A stretch of 64,000 nt of DNA from Microbispora rosea (GTDB taxonomy: Bacteria; Actinomycetota; Actinomycetes; Streptosporangiales; Streptosporangiaceae): NCBI RefSeq assembly GCF_900156315.1, contig NZ_FTNI01000001.1:310001-374000 (forward strand). The letters run 5' to 3'. The notes beneath the pieces were generated by a model. That model saw only the letters and a list, made by a program, of their open reading frames with translations. It was not told where the DNA came from and did not search any database. Within the stretch, counting starts at the first letter, position 1. The number at the start of each line of letters is the position of its first letter. Below, piece after piece: positions 13,120-21,806 of this stretch. The position numbers and the translations under genes are program-made.

Positions 13120-14307
13120 TTGTCCCGTCGCCTGTTCACCTCCGAGTCGGTCACCGAGGGCCACCCGGACAAGATCGCCGACCAGATCAGTGACGCGATT
13201 CTCGACGCAATGCTCAAGGACGACCCCAAGAGCCGGGTCGCCGTCGAGACGCTGATCACCACTGGCCAGGTCCACGTCGCCGGCGAGGTGACGACGGAGA
13301 CCTATGTCGACATCCCCGCCCTGATCCGCGAGAAGATCCTCGAGATCGGCTACGACGCCTCTCACAAGGGCTTCGACGGCGCCTCCTGCGGCGTGTCGGT
13401 GTCCATCGGAGCGCAGTCGCCGGACATCGCGCAGGGTGTCGACGACGCCTACGAGCACCGCGCGGGCGAGGGCGCCGACGACTTCGACCGTCAGGGCGCG
13501 GGCGACCAGGGCCTGATGTTCGGCTACGCCTGCCGTGAGACGCCCGAGCTGATGCCGCTGCCGATCCAGCTCGCGCACCGGATGGCCCGCCGCCTGTCCG
13601 AGGTGCGGAAGAACGGCACCGTTCCCTACCTGCGCCCCGACGGCAAGACCCAGGTCACGATCGAGTACGACGGCGACCGCCCGGTCCGCCTCGACACCGT
13701 TGTCGTCTCCACCCAGCACGCCCCGGAGATCGACCTGCGGGAGATGCTGACGCCCGACATCCGGGAGCACGTGGTCGAGCCCGTGCTGGCCGACCTGGAG
13801 ATCGAGATCGAGGGTTACCGCCTGCTGGTCAACCCGACCGGCCGCTTCGAGATCGGCGGGCCCATGGGCGACGCCGGGCTCACCGGACGGAAGATCATCA
13901 TCGACACCTACGGCGGCATGGCCCGCCACGGCGGCGGCGCCTTCTCCGGCAAGGACCCGTCCAAGGTCGACCGCTCGGCCGCCTACGCCATGCGCTGGGT
14001 CGCCAAGAACGTCGTCGCGGCCGGCCTGGCCGACCGCTGCGAGGTCCAGGTCGCCTACGCCATCGGCAAGGCCCAGCCGGTCGGCCTGTTCGTCGAGACG
14101 TTCGGCACCGAGAAGGCGCCGGTCAACGTGATCCAGGACGCGGTGCTCCGGGTCTTCGACCTGCGCCCTGCCGCGATCATCCGCGACCTCGACCTGCTGC
14201 GCCCGATCTACTCCGAGACCGCCGCCTACGGCCACTTCGGCCGCGAGGGCTTCTCCTGGGAGTCCACGGACCGGGCCGACGCCCTGCGCGAGGCCGCGGG
14301 TCTGTGA
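13120..14307 (+). CDS. metK: S-adenosylmethionine synthetase
   Basis: MetK makes SAM from methionine and ATP. The signature [12 protein letters not shown] and the phosphate loop [19 protein letters not shown] are present, and the N-terminal [16 protein letters not shown] is canonical. TTG 13120 gives the usual start ([10 protein letters not shown]) and has AGGAG at 13108-13112, 7 nt upstream. ATG 13105 and ATG 13084 are in-frame alternatives giving longer, unconserved N-termini. A strong hairpin follows at 14344. Confidence 0.96.
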   Translation: MSRRLFTSESVTEGHPDKIADQISDAILDAMLKDDPKSRVAVETLITTGQVHVAGEVTTETYVDIPALIREKILEIGYDASHKGFDGASCGVSVSIGAQSPDIAQGVDDAYEHRAGEGADDFDRQGAGDQGLMFGYACRETPELMPLPIQLAHRMARRLSEVRKNGTVPYLRPDGKTQVTIEYDGDRPVRLDTVVVSTQHAPEIDLREMLTPDIREHVVEPVLADLEIEIEGYRLLVNPTGRFEIGGPMGDAGLTGRKIIIDTYGGMARHGGGAFSGKDPSKVDRSAAYAMRWVAKNVVAAGLADRCEVQVAYAIGKAQPVGLFVETFGTEKAPVNVIQDAVLRVFDLRPAAIIRDLDLLRPIYSETAAYGHFGREGFSWESTDRADALREAAGL

Positions 14308-14343
14308 CACGCGCCTGACGAGCACCGCGAACATCGTCGCCAC

Positions 14344-14377
14344 GAGCGGCGCCCGCCCCTGACGGCGGGCGCCGCTC
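14344..14377 (+). terminator. Terminator-like hairpin after metK
   Basis: GAGCGGCGCCCGCC (14344-14357) and GGCGGGCGCCGCTC (14364-14377) form a perfect 14-bp stem with a 6-nt loop. There is no U-tract, as is common for actinobacterial terminators. It separates metK from priA. Confidence 0.75.
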
Positions 14378-14449
14378 AGGCGTGCCCGGCGGATGCGCGG
14401 AAGTCCACAGGCGGTGGGCGTACGTGCGATTGCGGCTCGCCGGGTCTGG

Positions 14450-14455
14450 TAGGAC
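14450..14455 (+). promoter_or_regulatory. Candidate -10 box, leaderless priA promoter
   Basis: TAGGAC is followed by exactly 6 nt and then the GTG of priA at 14462. No Shine-Dalgarno sequence precedes the start, which suggests a leaderless transcript. Confidence 0.35.
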
Positions 14456-14461
14456 GTAGAC

Positions 14462-17068
14462 GTGACCGAGCCGACCCGCGCCCCGCATCCGCAGGAGGCG
14501 CTCCTTCCGGCGCCCCCGGCCGCCGCACGGCGGTCCTCCGAGCGGGCGCGGGGCGCGACCGCGCGGGGGCAGGGCGCGGGCGCGCGGGGCCGGGGCGCCG
14601 CGGGGCAGGCGCGGGCGGGCGCGTCCAAGGGCGCGCGAGAGGCGGCGCAGAACCTCCCCGTCGCCAGGGTCGTCGTCGACACGCCGCTGCCGCACCTCGA
14701 CCGCCCCTTCGACTACCTCGTCCCCACCACGCTGGACGCCGAGGCGGTGCCCGGCTGCCGGGTGCGCGTCCGCTTCGCCGGGCAGCTCGCCGACGGCTAC
14801 CTGCTCGAACGGCTCCCCGCGAGCGAGCACGAGGGCCGGCTGTCCTTCCTGGAACGGGTGATCTCCCCGGAGCCCGTCCTCACCCCCGACATCGCGCGGC
14901 TGGCCCGCGCCGTGGCCGACCGGTACGCCGGAACCATGTCGGACGTCCTGCGCCTGGCCGTGCCGCCGCGACACGCCCGGGTCGAGGGCGAGGCCAGAAC
15001 CCCCGCGCGCCGGGCGGACTCCTCCCGTGACGGCGACGTTCCCGCGGCCGCCCCCGAGCCCGTACGCGCGACCACGGACACCGGCGGCCCCCGTGCACAC
15101 CCCGCCGAGGCCGCGGAACCGGGGCAGGAGGCGCCCCCCGAAGACGCGCCCTCCCACGACGCGGCCCCCGAAGACGGGGCTCTCGAAGACGGGGCCCTCG
15201 AAGACACGGCGCACGCGGCGACGGTCCGCGAGGAGACGACGCCGCACCAGCCCACGCCACACCAGACCGGGCCACACCAGACCGGGCCACACCAGACCGG
15301 GCTACACGAGGCCGTGCCGCACGAGGAGGCGGGGCGGCGGGCGGCGCGGGCATACGGCGACGCCTGGAGGGCCTACCCGGCGGGCGCATCCTTCCTGGAG
15401 GCGCTGGCCGAGGGCAGGGCCCCGCGCGCCGTGTGGACGGCCCTGCCCGGCACGGACGCGGACGGGCCGTCGTGGCCGCGCGCCATCGCGGCCGCCGCGC
15501 GGGCGACGCTGGACGGCGGCCGGGGCGTCGTCGTGGTGGTGCCCGACGGCAAGGACGTGGCGCTCGTGACCGCGGCCCTGGGGGAGACGCCGCACGTGGC
15601 GATCACGGCGGACCTCGGCCCCGCGGAGCGCTACCGGCGCTGGCTCAAGGCGTTGCGCGGCGAGATCGGGATCGTGGTGGGCAACCGCCCCGCGGCGTAC
15701 GCGCCGGTGGCCCGGCTGGGGCTGGCTGTCGTCTGGGACGACGGCGACGACCTGCACGCCGAGCGCCACGCGCCCTATCCGCACGCCCGCGAGGTGCTCG
15801 GCCTGCGGGCGCACCAGGCCGGGGCGGGCCTGCTCGTCGGCGGCTACGCCCGCACCGCCGAGGCCACGGCGCTCGTCGAGACGGGCTGGGCGGCCCCGCT
15901 CGTCCCCGACCGGGCGGCGGTCAGGGCCCGGGCGCCCCGGGTGCGCCCGGCGGGCGACGACGCGGAGCTGGCTCGGGACCAGGCGGCCAGGGCGGCCCGC
16001 CTGCCCAGCCTTGCCTGGCGGGCGCTGAGAGAGGGACTGGAACACGGCCCCGTCCTCGTCCAGGTGCCGCGCAGGGGCTACCTGCCCGCGCTGGCGTGCC
16101 GCCACTGCCGTGCCCCCGCCCGCTGCTCGGGCCTGCCGCCGGCGCGCCCGGCGCCGGACGCCCCGGGAAACGCGACGCCCGGCAGCGGACCGGGCGTCCA
16201 TCAGCCCGGTGTCCCCGGCGTACCCGGCGGGACCGGACAGGCGGGCGGCAGGGCGAGGCTGCTCGCGGAACCGGTGTCCGCGCCGTCCCCGGCCACCGGA
16301 CCGGTGTGCTCGGGTCCGCTCGCGCTGCGCGGCGGGCACGCCGTGCCCTACTGCCGCTGGTGCGGCAGGATCGCGGGCGATTGGCGCTGCCCGTCCTGCG
16401 GCGGGACCGGCGTACGGGCCGTCATCGTGGGCGCGCGGCGCACCGCGGAGGAGCTGGGCCGGGCCTTCCCTTCGGTGGCCGTGCGCACCAGCGGGCGCGA
16501 CGGCGTGCTGGCGACGGTGAGCGGCGCCCCCGCGCTGGTCGTGGCGACGCCCGGGGCAGAGCCGGTGCCGGACGGTGGCTACGCGGCCGCCGTGCTGCTC
16601 GACGGGTGGGCGCTGCTGGGCCGTCCCGACCTGCGTGCGTCCGAGGAGGCGCTGCGGCGCTGGACGAACGCCGCCGCCCTGCTGCGGCCGGCGGGAGAGC
16701 TGGTCGTCCTGGCCGACGCCGCGGTGCCCGCCGTGCAGGCTCTGCTGCGCTGGGACCCCGTCACCTTCGCGGAACGCGAGCTCGACGAGCGGGCCGAGCT
16801 GGGCTTTCCCCCGGCCGTGCGGATGGCGACGCTGACGGGCCCGGCCGCGGCCGTGAGGGAGACGCTTGCGGACGCCGGGCTGCCTCCCGGAGCGCAGGTG
16901 CTGGGGCCGGTGCCGGTTGAAGGCGAGCTCGAACGGGCCATGGTCCGGGTGCCGCGCCACCTCGGGTCCGCGCTGGCCCGCGCGCTCAAGGGCGCCTCCG
17001 GTGTGCGCTCCGCACGCAAGGCGCCGGACGTGGTACGTGTGAACATTGATCCGCTCGACCTCATCTGA
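14462..17068 (+). CDS. priA: Primosomal protein N' (PriA-like, helicase motifs degenerate)
   Basis: The PriA family restarts stalled replication forks. The N-terminal 3'-DNA-binding motif VVVDTPLPHLDRPFDYLVP is at about residues 65-85. The Walker A region lacks a GKT, and the DEAH position reads DDGDD, so ATPase/helicase activity is doubtful; this degeneracy is known for actinobacterial PriA-like proteins. Zinc-site cysteines C546, C549 and C555 are separated by a 65-residue Pro/Gly insertion from C631, C634, C643 and C646. A second insertion (about residues 175-290) is acidic and contains 15-bp tandem repeats. At 868 residues it is longer than typical homologs. Confidence 0.88.
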   Translation: MTEPTRAPHPQEALLPAPPAAARRSSERARGATARGQGAGARGRGAAGQARAGASKGAREAAQNLPVARVVVDTPLPHLDRPFDYLVPTTLDAEAVPGCRVRVRFAGQLADGYLLERLPASEHEGRLSFLERVISPEPVLTPDIARLARAVADRYAGTMSDVLRLAVPPRHARVEGEARTPARRADSSRDGDVPAAAPEPVRATTDTGGPRAHPAEAAEPGQEAPPEDAPSHDAAPEDGALEDGALEDTAHAATVREETTPHQPTPHQTGPHQTGPHQTGLHEAVPHEEAGRRAARAYGDAWRAYPAGASFLEALAEGRAPRAVWTALPGTDADGPSWPRAIAAAARATLDGGRGVVVVVPDGKDVALVTAALGETPHVAITADLGPAERYRRWLKALRGEIGIVVGNRPAAYAPVARLGLAVVWDDGDDLHAERHAPYPHAREVLGLRAHQAGAGLLVGGYARTAEATALVETGWAAPLVPDRAAVRARAPRVRPAGDDAELARDQAARAARLPSLAWRALREGLEHGPVLVQVPRRGYLPALACRHCRAPARCSGLPPARPAPDAPGNATPGSGPGVHQPGVPGVPGGTGQAGGRARLLAEPVSAPSPATGPVCSGPLALRGGHAVPYCRWCGRIAGDWRCPSCGGTGVRAVIVGARRTAEELGRAFPSVAVRTSGRDGVLATVSGAPALVVATPGAEPVPDGGYAAAVLLDGWALLGRPDLRASEEALRRWTNAAALLRPAGELVVLADAAVPAVQALLRWDPVTFAERELDERAELGFPPAVRMATLTGPAAAVRETLADAGLPPGAQVLGPVPVEGELERAMVRVPRHLGSALARALKGASGVRSARKAPDVVRVNIDPLDLI
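15170..15214 (+). repeat. 15-bp tandem repeat in priA (3 units)
   Basis: GAAGACGGGGCTCTC and two imperfect copies encode E-D-G-A-L, E-D-G-A-L and E-D-T-A-H. The unit is a multiple of three, so the frame is kept. Confidence 0.8.
15258..15302 (+). repeat. 15-bp tandem repeat in priA (3 perfect units)
   Basis: CACACCAGACCGGGC occurs three times without a mismatch, encoding H-Q-T-G-P units. A degenerate unit precedes it. It is probably a slippage-prone minisatellite in a disordered linker. Confidence 0.85.
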
Positions 17069-17096
17069 CCGATTCGCCTCGCACAAAGCGAGCCGT

Positions 17097-17102
17097 TAGC
17101 GT
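17097..17102 (+). promoter_or_regulatory. Candidate -10 box, leaderless promoter
   Basis: TAGCGT ends 6 nt before the GTG at 17109, with no ribosome site between. Confidence 0.35.
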
Positions 17103-17108
17103 GCCTCT

Positions 17109-18776
17109 GTGTCGATCGAATGGGTGAACCGGGCCATCGACGGCCTGCGTGCCTGGGGGCGCGACCGGAACGTCGAGGTCGACGTCGACGAGGTACGTCT
17201 GCTGTGCGACTACGCCAGCGACTACCTGGAGGTGAACGAGCTGGGCGATTTCCGGGCGGGCACCTTCGAGGAGCTCCTCCTGGAGATCTATCCGCGCAAG
17301 GTCATCGCGCCGCCGGAGAGCGCGCCGGAGACGGTCGCCGCGGCGCGGACACTGGTCGAGTTCCTGCTGGACACGGGCGAGATCGGCAGCAAGACGGCCG
17401 TACGGATGCGGGAGACCATCGACCGCATCGAGCCCGAAATGCCGCAGGCGCTCGCCGACACGTCCAAGTTCGGCATGGCCAAGAGCCTGTTCAGCGCCAT
17501 CGGGCCCGACTCCCTGGAGCTCGACGCGGCCCAGTCCGCGCGGGCGGAGGACGCGGCGGACGGCGACGAGTGCGACTGCCCCGGCTGCGCGCCCCTGCCG
17601 CCCGTACGGCTCGCGCCGCGCGAGGAGGTGGCGCGGGCCGTGCGCGAGGTGCCGCTGCTGCGCGACGCCCACCGGGTGGTGACCTGGCTGGTGGAGGGCG
17701 GCCGTACGGTGACCACGCGCCGGTCCCTGCGGGTCAGGGACGCGCGGGCGTGCACGGCCGAGCTCGGCGTCGGGTGTCCGGAGCCGGCGTGGCGGCTCGC
17801 GCTCGACCTGGGCCTGGCCCGGCTCGACGGCACGGCCGTCGTGGTCGCGGAGGACTTCCGCGAGCTGGACGCGCGTGGTGAGGACGAACTGCTCGACCTG
17901 TGGCGGTCGGCGGTGGAGTTCCTCGTCGAGAGGCCTGTGCCGCTCACCGGGGAGGCGGTCGTGGACGAGGGGATGTCCCAGATCCACGATCTGCTCTACC
18001 GGCTGCAGTCGCCCGTCCCGGTGGACGCGCTCGCCGACTACCTGCGCGAGGTGGCCGCAGGGCGCCCCGTCGGGAGGCTGGACGAGGCGCTTACGGCCCT
18101 GGTGTACGCGGGAACGGTCCAGCGCACCGAGGACGGCCTGGCCCTCACCGCGCACGCCCTGTGGGGCCTGCGGGAGCTGTACGCCGGCATGGGCCTGGAC
18201 GCGCCGCTCGCGCCCGCCCCGGCCGAGGGCGACGCGAGCGGGCTGATCGCCGGCCTGATCGGCGACGGAACGGCGGACGAGGCGGCCGAGCGGGACATCG
18301 CCGAGTGGCTGTCGCGGCGCACCGCCGAGCAGGCGGCGTCGGAGCTGCTCGCCGCCGTGGCCGGCGCCCCGGCGGAGGTGCGCGGGGTCGCCGTGACCAT
18401 CGTGGACCGGCTGGACGTCGAGGCGGCGCCGGTCGTGCGGTCCTACCTGGACGACGCCGAGCTGCGCCCGCACGCCATCCACTGGCTGTCCTCGCGGGGC
18501 CTGGACGCGCCCGCGCTGACCCCCGAGGAGGTCCTGTGGGTGAGCGTCGACATGCTCGCGCTCGCGCTGCCCGCCGCCGAGGCCGACCCGGAGGGCTTCG
18601 CGGAGAACATCGCGGCCTCGGGGCCGCCCGCCCATCTGATCGAGGACATGTGGCGGGTGGAGCACCCCGACGTGGTCGAGGTTCTCGAACTGCTCGGCAG
18701 CACGCTGACGGACCAGGCCGCGGCCAAGGCCGCCCGGAAAGCGGCTTTCAAGGCTCGTTCGCGGGGCATCAGGTGA
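17109..18776 (+). CDS. Unknown protein, long member of a tandem paralog pair
   Basis: I do not recognise a named family. The 555-residue protein is soluble, largely helical and has no signal peptide. Its N-terminal ~150 residues are unique and end in a C-x-C-x-x-C cluster (C155, C157, C160) that could bind a metal. The rest resembles the next gene: both contain AVREVPLxRDAxRV, a V-I/V-D-E-x-x-x-x-I-h segment, and a C-terminal block with HPDVVEVLELLG followed by A-A-K-A-A-R-K-A. The alternating short helices suggest a HEAT/ARM-like scaffold. Start GTG 17109 follows a -10-like TAGCGT by 6 nt. Confidence 0.8.
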   Translation: MSIEWVNRAIDGLRAWGRDRNVEVDVDEVRLLCDYASDYLEVNELGDFRAGTFEELLLEIYPRKVIAPPESAPETVAAARTLVEFLLDTGEIGSKTAVRMRETIDRIEPEMPQALADTSKFGMAKSLFSAIGPDSLELDAAQSARAEDAADGDECDCPGCAPLPPVRLAPREEVARAVREVPLLRDAHRVVTWLVEGGRTVTTRRSLRVRDARACTAELGVGCPEPAWRLALDLGLARLDGTAVVVAEDFRELDARGEDELLDLWRSAVEFLVERPVPLTGEAVVDEGMSQIHDLLYRLQSPVPVDALADYLREVAAGRPVGRLDEALTALVYAGTVQRTEDGLALTAHALWGLRELYAGMGLDAPLAPAPAEGDASGLIAGLIGDGTADEAAERDIAEWLSRRTAEQAASELLAAVAGAPAEVRGVAVTIVDRLDVEAAPVVRSYLDDAELRPHAIHWLSSRGLDAPALTPEEVLWVSVDMLALALPAAEADPEGFAENIAASGPPAHLIEDMWRVEHPDVVEVLELLGSTLTDQAAAKAARKAAFKARSRGIR

Positions 18777-18787
18777 CTGCTGTGCAG

Positions 18788-18793
18788 TAAGTT
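18788..18793 (+). promoter_or_regulatory. Candidate -10 box, leaderless promoter
   Basis: TAAGTT ends 6 nt before the ATG at 18800. A weak GGA lies in between, so leaderless and very short leader transcripts are both possible. Confidence 0.35.
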
Positions 18794-18799
18794 GCTGGA

Positions 18800-20041
18800 A
18801 TGGCCGACAGCGACGTGCTCACCTTCCCGCCGGTCGACATCGCCCCAGACGAGCAGCTCGTCCACGCGGTGCGGGAGGTCCCGCTCGTGCGGGACGCCCG
18901 CCGCGTCGCCGAGTGGGTCCGGGCCCGCTGCGCGGCCTCTCCCCGCGGTGTGTGCGAGGTCACCGAGCAGGGGCTGCCGCACCCCGCCGAGGCCGAGGCG
19001 GTCGTCGCCGAGCTGGGCCTGGAGGCCGCCAGGCTACGCCTGCTGTGGGTGGTCGCGGTCAACGGCCGCCTCGTGGAGGTCACGCGGCAGGGCGCCCGCC
19101 CCGGGCCCGGCGTGCCCGACCCCATGGAGTTCTGGGACGGCGTGGTCATGGACGTGCTCGACCGGACCGAGGAGGGCCTGACCGGGTCGGCCGTCATCGA
19201 CGAGCACCTCACCGAGATCCTCGCGACGATCTACTCGGTGCGCGAGGGCATGCCGCTCGCCGCCCTGGCCGGCGGCATCCTCCAGGCCCACGAGGTGGGC
19301 TGCGGGGCGCGGCCGGCCGACCTGCGGCGGCTGCGGATGACCCTCCCGGGGGAGCTGGCGGCGGCCATGGCGCTGCTGGAGTACTGCGGGCTGATCGAGC
19401 TGACCGGGGAGCTCGTCCGGCTCACCCAGCCGGGCGTGTGGGCCGTGCGCCGCGACCTGCTCAGGGAGGGCCACGACGCGCCGTCGCTCGGCGAGGTGGC
19501 CGCGCTCGCCGAACTGGGCGCCGCCGACCTCATCGACGCCATGCTGACCGGCCGGGCCTCCGCCAGCGCCGCCACGCTGTGGCTGGAGCGCCGGGTGCCG
19601 GAGGACGCGGCGCGCGAGCTCATCAAGATCGCCGCGTCGGGCAACGCCGCCCAGCGCGGCACCGCCGGGACCGTGCTGGAGGAGCTGGGCCCGGAGGCCG
19701 CGCAGGCCGTACGGGAGGCCCTGGACGAGCCGATGATGTGGCGCTACGCCGCGGCCTGGCTGGGCGTTCGGGACCTGGAGGCGCCGGCCCTCGGCGAGGG
19801 CGACGGGGCCTGGGTGGCGGTGGACACCCTCGCCGCCCTGCTCTACATCGGCGCCCCGGTCGACTCGGTGGCCCATTTCGACCTCCTCGGTGAGGACCTG
19901 CTGACGCTGGTGCCCCAGATGGGCCGGGCCGACCACCCCGACGCCCTCGCGGTGCTGGAGATGCTCGGCAGGCACCATCCCGATCCGCTGATCGCGAAGA
20001 CCGCCAGGAAGACGGCGATGAAGGTGCGTTCACGCCCGTAG
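18800..20041 (+). CDS. Unknown protein, short member of the tandem paralog pair
   Basis: The function is not recognised. The 413-residue protein aligns by eye to the C-terminal two thirds of the 17109-18776 product. Both share AVREVPLVRDARRVAEW-type text near the N-terminus (residues 23-40 here), a central helical region, and the end block HPDALAVLEMLG...AKTARKTAMKVRSR. It lacks the N-terminal Cys-cluster domain of its neighbour. The gap between the two genes is 23 nt, indicating an old tandem duplication. The TAG stop is part of the TAGACT -10 of def. Confidence 0.8.
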   Translation: MADSDVLTFPPVDIAPDEQLVHAVREVPLVRDARRVAEWVRARCAASPRGVCEVTEQGLPHPAEAEAVVAELGLEAARLRLLWVVAVNGRLVEVTRQGARPGPGVPDPMEFWDGVVMDVLDRTEEGLTGSAVIDEHLTEILATIYSVREGMPLAALAGGILQAHEVGCGARPADLRRLRMTLPGELAAAMALLEYCGLIELTGELVRLTQPGVWAVRRDLLREGHDAPSLGEVAALAELGAADLIDAMLTGRASASAATLWLERRVPEDAARELIKIAASGNAAQRGTAGTVLEELGPEAAQAVREALDEPMMWRYAAAWLGVRDLEAPALGEGDGAWVAVDTLAALLYIGAPVDSVAHFDLLGEDLLTLVPQMGRADHPDALAVLEMLGRHHPDPLIAKTARKTAMKVRSRP

Positions 20042-20044
20042 ACT
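20039..20044 (+). promoter_or_regulatory. Candidate -10 box of def-fmt
   Basis: TAGACT overlaps the stop codon of the upstream gene and lies 43 nt before the TTG start of def, leaving a short leader with GGAG at 20077-20080. Confidence 0.4.
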
Positions 20045-20087
20045 GGGGTGATCCTCCTCGTGTATGTGACGTGAACGGAGCCGACCC

Positions 20088-20636
20088 TTGGCCATTCAGC
20101 CGATCCGCCTGTTCGGCGACCCGGTGCTGCGCACCCCGGCCGAGCCGGTGGTCGACTTCGACAAGGAACTGCGCAAGCTCGTCAAGGACCTGACCGACAC
20201 CATGATGGACGCGCCGGGCGCCGGCCTGGCCGCGCCGCAGATCGGCGTCGGCCTGCGCGTGTTCACCTACTACGTGGACGAGCAGCTCGGGCACCTCATC
20301 AACCCGGATCTCGACCTCGGCGGCGAGGTGGACGAGGAGGGCGAGGAGGGCTGCCTGTCCTTCCCCGGCCTGACCTTCCCGACGCCCCGCGCGATCAGGG
20401 CGGTGGCCAAGGGCTTCAACATGCACGGTGAGCCGGTGACGCTCGAGGGCACCGATCTCATGGCGCGCTGCTTCCAGCACGAGACCGACCACCTGGACGG
20501 CGTGCTGTTCATCGACCGCCTGGACTCCAAGCAGCGCAAGCTCGCGATGAAGGCGATCCGCGAGGCCGAGTGGAGCGGCCTGTCGGCGCCGGTGGTGAAG
20601 ATCTCACCGCACGCCACGCAGGGAAGGGCTCTGTAG
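20088..20636 (+). CDS. def: Peptide deformylase
   Basis: Def removes the formyl group from nascent N-terminal methionine. All three family motifs are present: [10 protein letters not shown] (residues 44-53), EGCLSFP with metal ligand C89, and QHETDHLDG with H131, E132 and H135. The TTG start at 20088 has GGAG 7 nt upstream. The stop TAG shares its G with the GTG start of fmt, coupling deformylation and formylation genes. Confidence 0.96.
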   Translation: MAIQPIRLFGDPVLRTPAEPVVDFDKELRKLVKDLTDTMMDAPGAGLAAPQIGVGLRVFTYYVDEQLGHLINPDLDLGGEVDEEGEEGCLSFPGLTFPTPRAIRAVAKGFNMHGEPVTLEGTDLMARCFQHETDHLDGVLFIDRLDSKQRKLAMKAIREAEWSGLSAPVVKISPHATQGRAL

Positions 20637-21565
20637 TGCGCCTGGTCTTCGCCGGCACGCCCGACACCGCGCTCCCGTCGCTGCGCGCCCTGCTGGACTC
20701 GCCCCGCCACGAGGTGGCGGCCGTGGTGACCCGGCCGGACGCGCAGTCGGGCCGGGGACGCAAGATGCATCCCAGCCCGGTGGCGCAGCTCGCGGAGGAG
20801 TCGGGGATCGAGGTGCTCAAGCCGGCGAAGGCCGCAGACCCGGAGTTCCTCGACCGGCTGAGGGCGATCGGCCCCGACTGCTGCCCCGTGGTCGCGTACG
20901 GCGCCCTGCTGCCGCAGGCGGCGCTCGACATTCCCGCGCAGGGGTGGATCAATCTGCACTTCTCCGTGCTGCCCGCCTGGCGCGGCGCGGCGCCCGTGCA
21001 GCACGCCGTGCTGCGCGGCGACGACGTCACCGGGGCCTCGACCTTCCGCATTGTGAAGGAGCTGGACGCGGGGCCGGTGTTCGGCGTGCTCACCGAGCAG
21101 ATCCGGCCGGACGACACGAGCGGCGCGCTGCTGGCCCGGCTCGCGGAGGCCGGCGCGGGCCTGCTGCTGGCCACGCTCGACGGGGTCGAGGACGGCACGC
21201 TGGAGGCGCGTCCGCAGCCCGCGGACGGCGTCAGCCTGGCCCCGAAGATCTCCGTCGAGGACGCCAGGATCGACTGGACGGCGCCCGCGATGCGGGTGGA
21301 CCGGCTGGTGCGGGCCTGCACTCCGGCTCCCGGCGCGTGGGCCGAGTTCCGCGGTCAGCGGGTCAAGATCGGCCCGGTACGGCTCGCGCCCGACGCGGGC
21401 AAGCTCGCCCCCGGCGAGATCGCGGCCACGCCGAAGGTCGTCCTCGTCGGGACCGGCAGCCACCCGGTGGAGCTCGGCGAGGTGCAGCCGCAGGGCAAGC
21501 GGCAGATGACCGCGGCCGAATGGGGCCGCGGCGTCCGGTTCTCGGACGGTGAGACCCTGGTCTGA
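20636..21565 (+). CDS. fmt: Methionyl-tRNA formyltransferase
   Basis: Fmt formylates initiator Met-tRNA using 10-formyl-THF. The N-terminal [12 protein letters not shown] and the catalytic [18 protein letters not shown] (N106, H108) with G-D-D-V-T-G-A-S downstream identify it. The C-terminal OB-fold begins near residue 205. I start at GTG 20636, which overlaps the def stop by one base and gives the normal 309 residues; an earlier in-frame ATG at 20570 would overlap def and lacks conservation. Confidence 0.95.
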   Translation: MRLVFAGTPDTALPSLRALLDSPRHEVAAVVTRPDAQSGRGRKMHPSPVAQLAEESGIEVLKPAKAADPEFLDRLRAIGPDCCPVVAYGALLPQAALDIPAQGWINLHFSVLPAWRGAAPVQHAVLRGDDVTGASTFRIVKELDAGPVFGVLTEQIRPDDTSGALLARLAEAGAGLLLATLDGVEDGTLEARPQPADGVSLAPKISVEDARIDWTAPAMRVDRLVRACTPAPGAWAEFRGQRVKIGPVRLAPDAGKLAPGEIAATPKVVLVGTGSHPVELGEVQPQGKRQMTAAEWGRGVRFSDGETLV

Positions 21566-21765
21566 AGGGCCCTGCCCGCCGTGACTGCGGCCCTGGCATT
21601 CTGCCGGGAGGACCGCATGGCGGGCAGCGGAAGGTGGGCCGCTGAGCCGGAAGCCGAGCCGGAGCCGTGTCGGTGACCGGCGGAGCCGAGGCGGCGGATC
21701 GGCGAGTGACAGGGCCGAGGGCGCGTCAAGCGCGGCAGCGTCGAACGCGGCGGCATCGAGGTGGA

Positions 21766-21798
21766 CAGGGTCGTGGCAGGGTCGTGGCAGGGTCGAGG
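21766..21798 (+). repeat. 11-bp tandem repeat upstream of rsmB
   Basis: CAGGGTCGTGG occurs twice and CAGGGTCGAGG once, head to tail, ending 8 nt before the rsmB start. The GGGTCGAGGGTG at its end may serve as a weak ribosome site. The rest of 21566-21765 shows no convincing gene. Confidence 0.7.
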
Positions 21799-21806
21799 GT
21801 GACAGC

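Noticed and set aside
11281-14682. Minus-strand 1133-codon frame across coaBC and metK
   Set aside because: It is antisense to known genes on the other strand and shows no conserved text.
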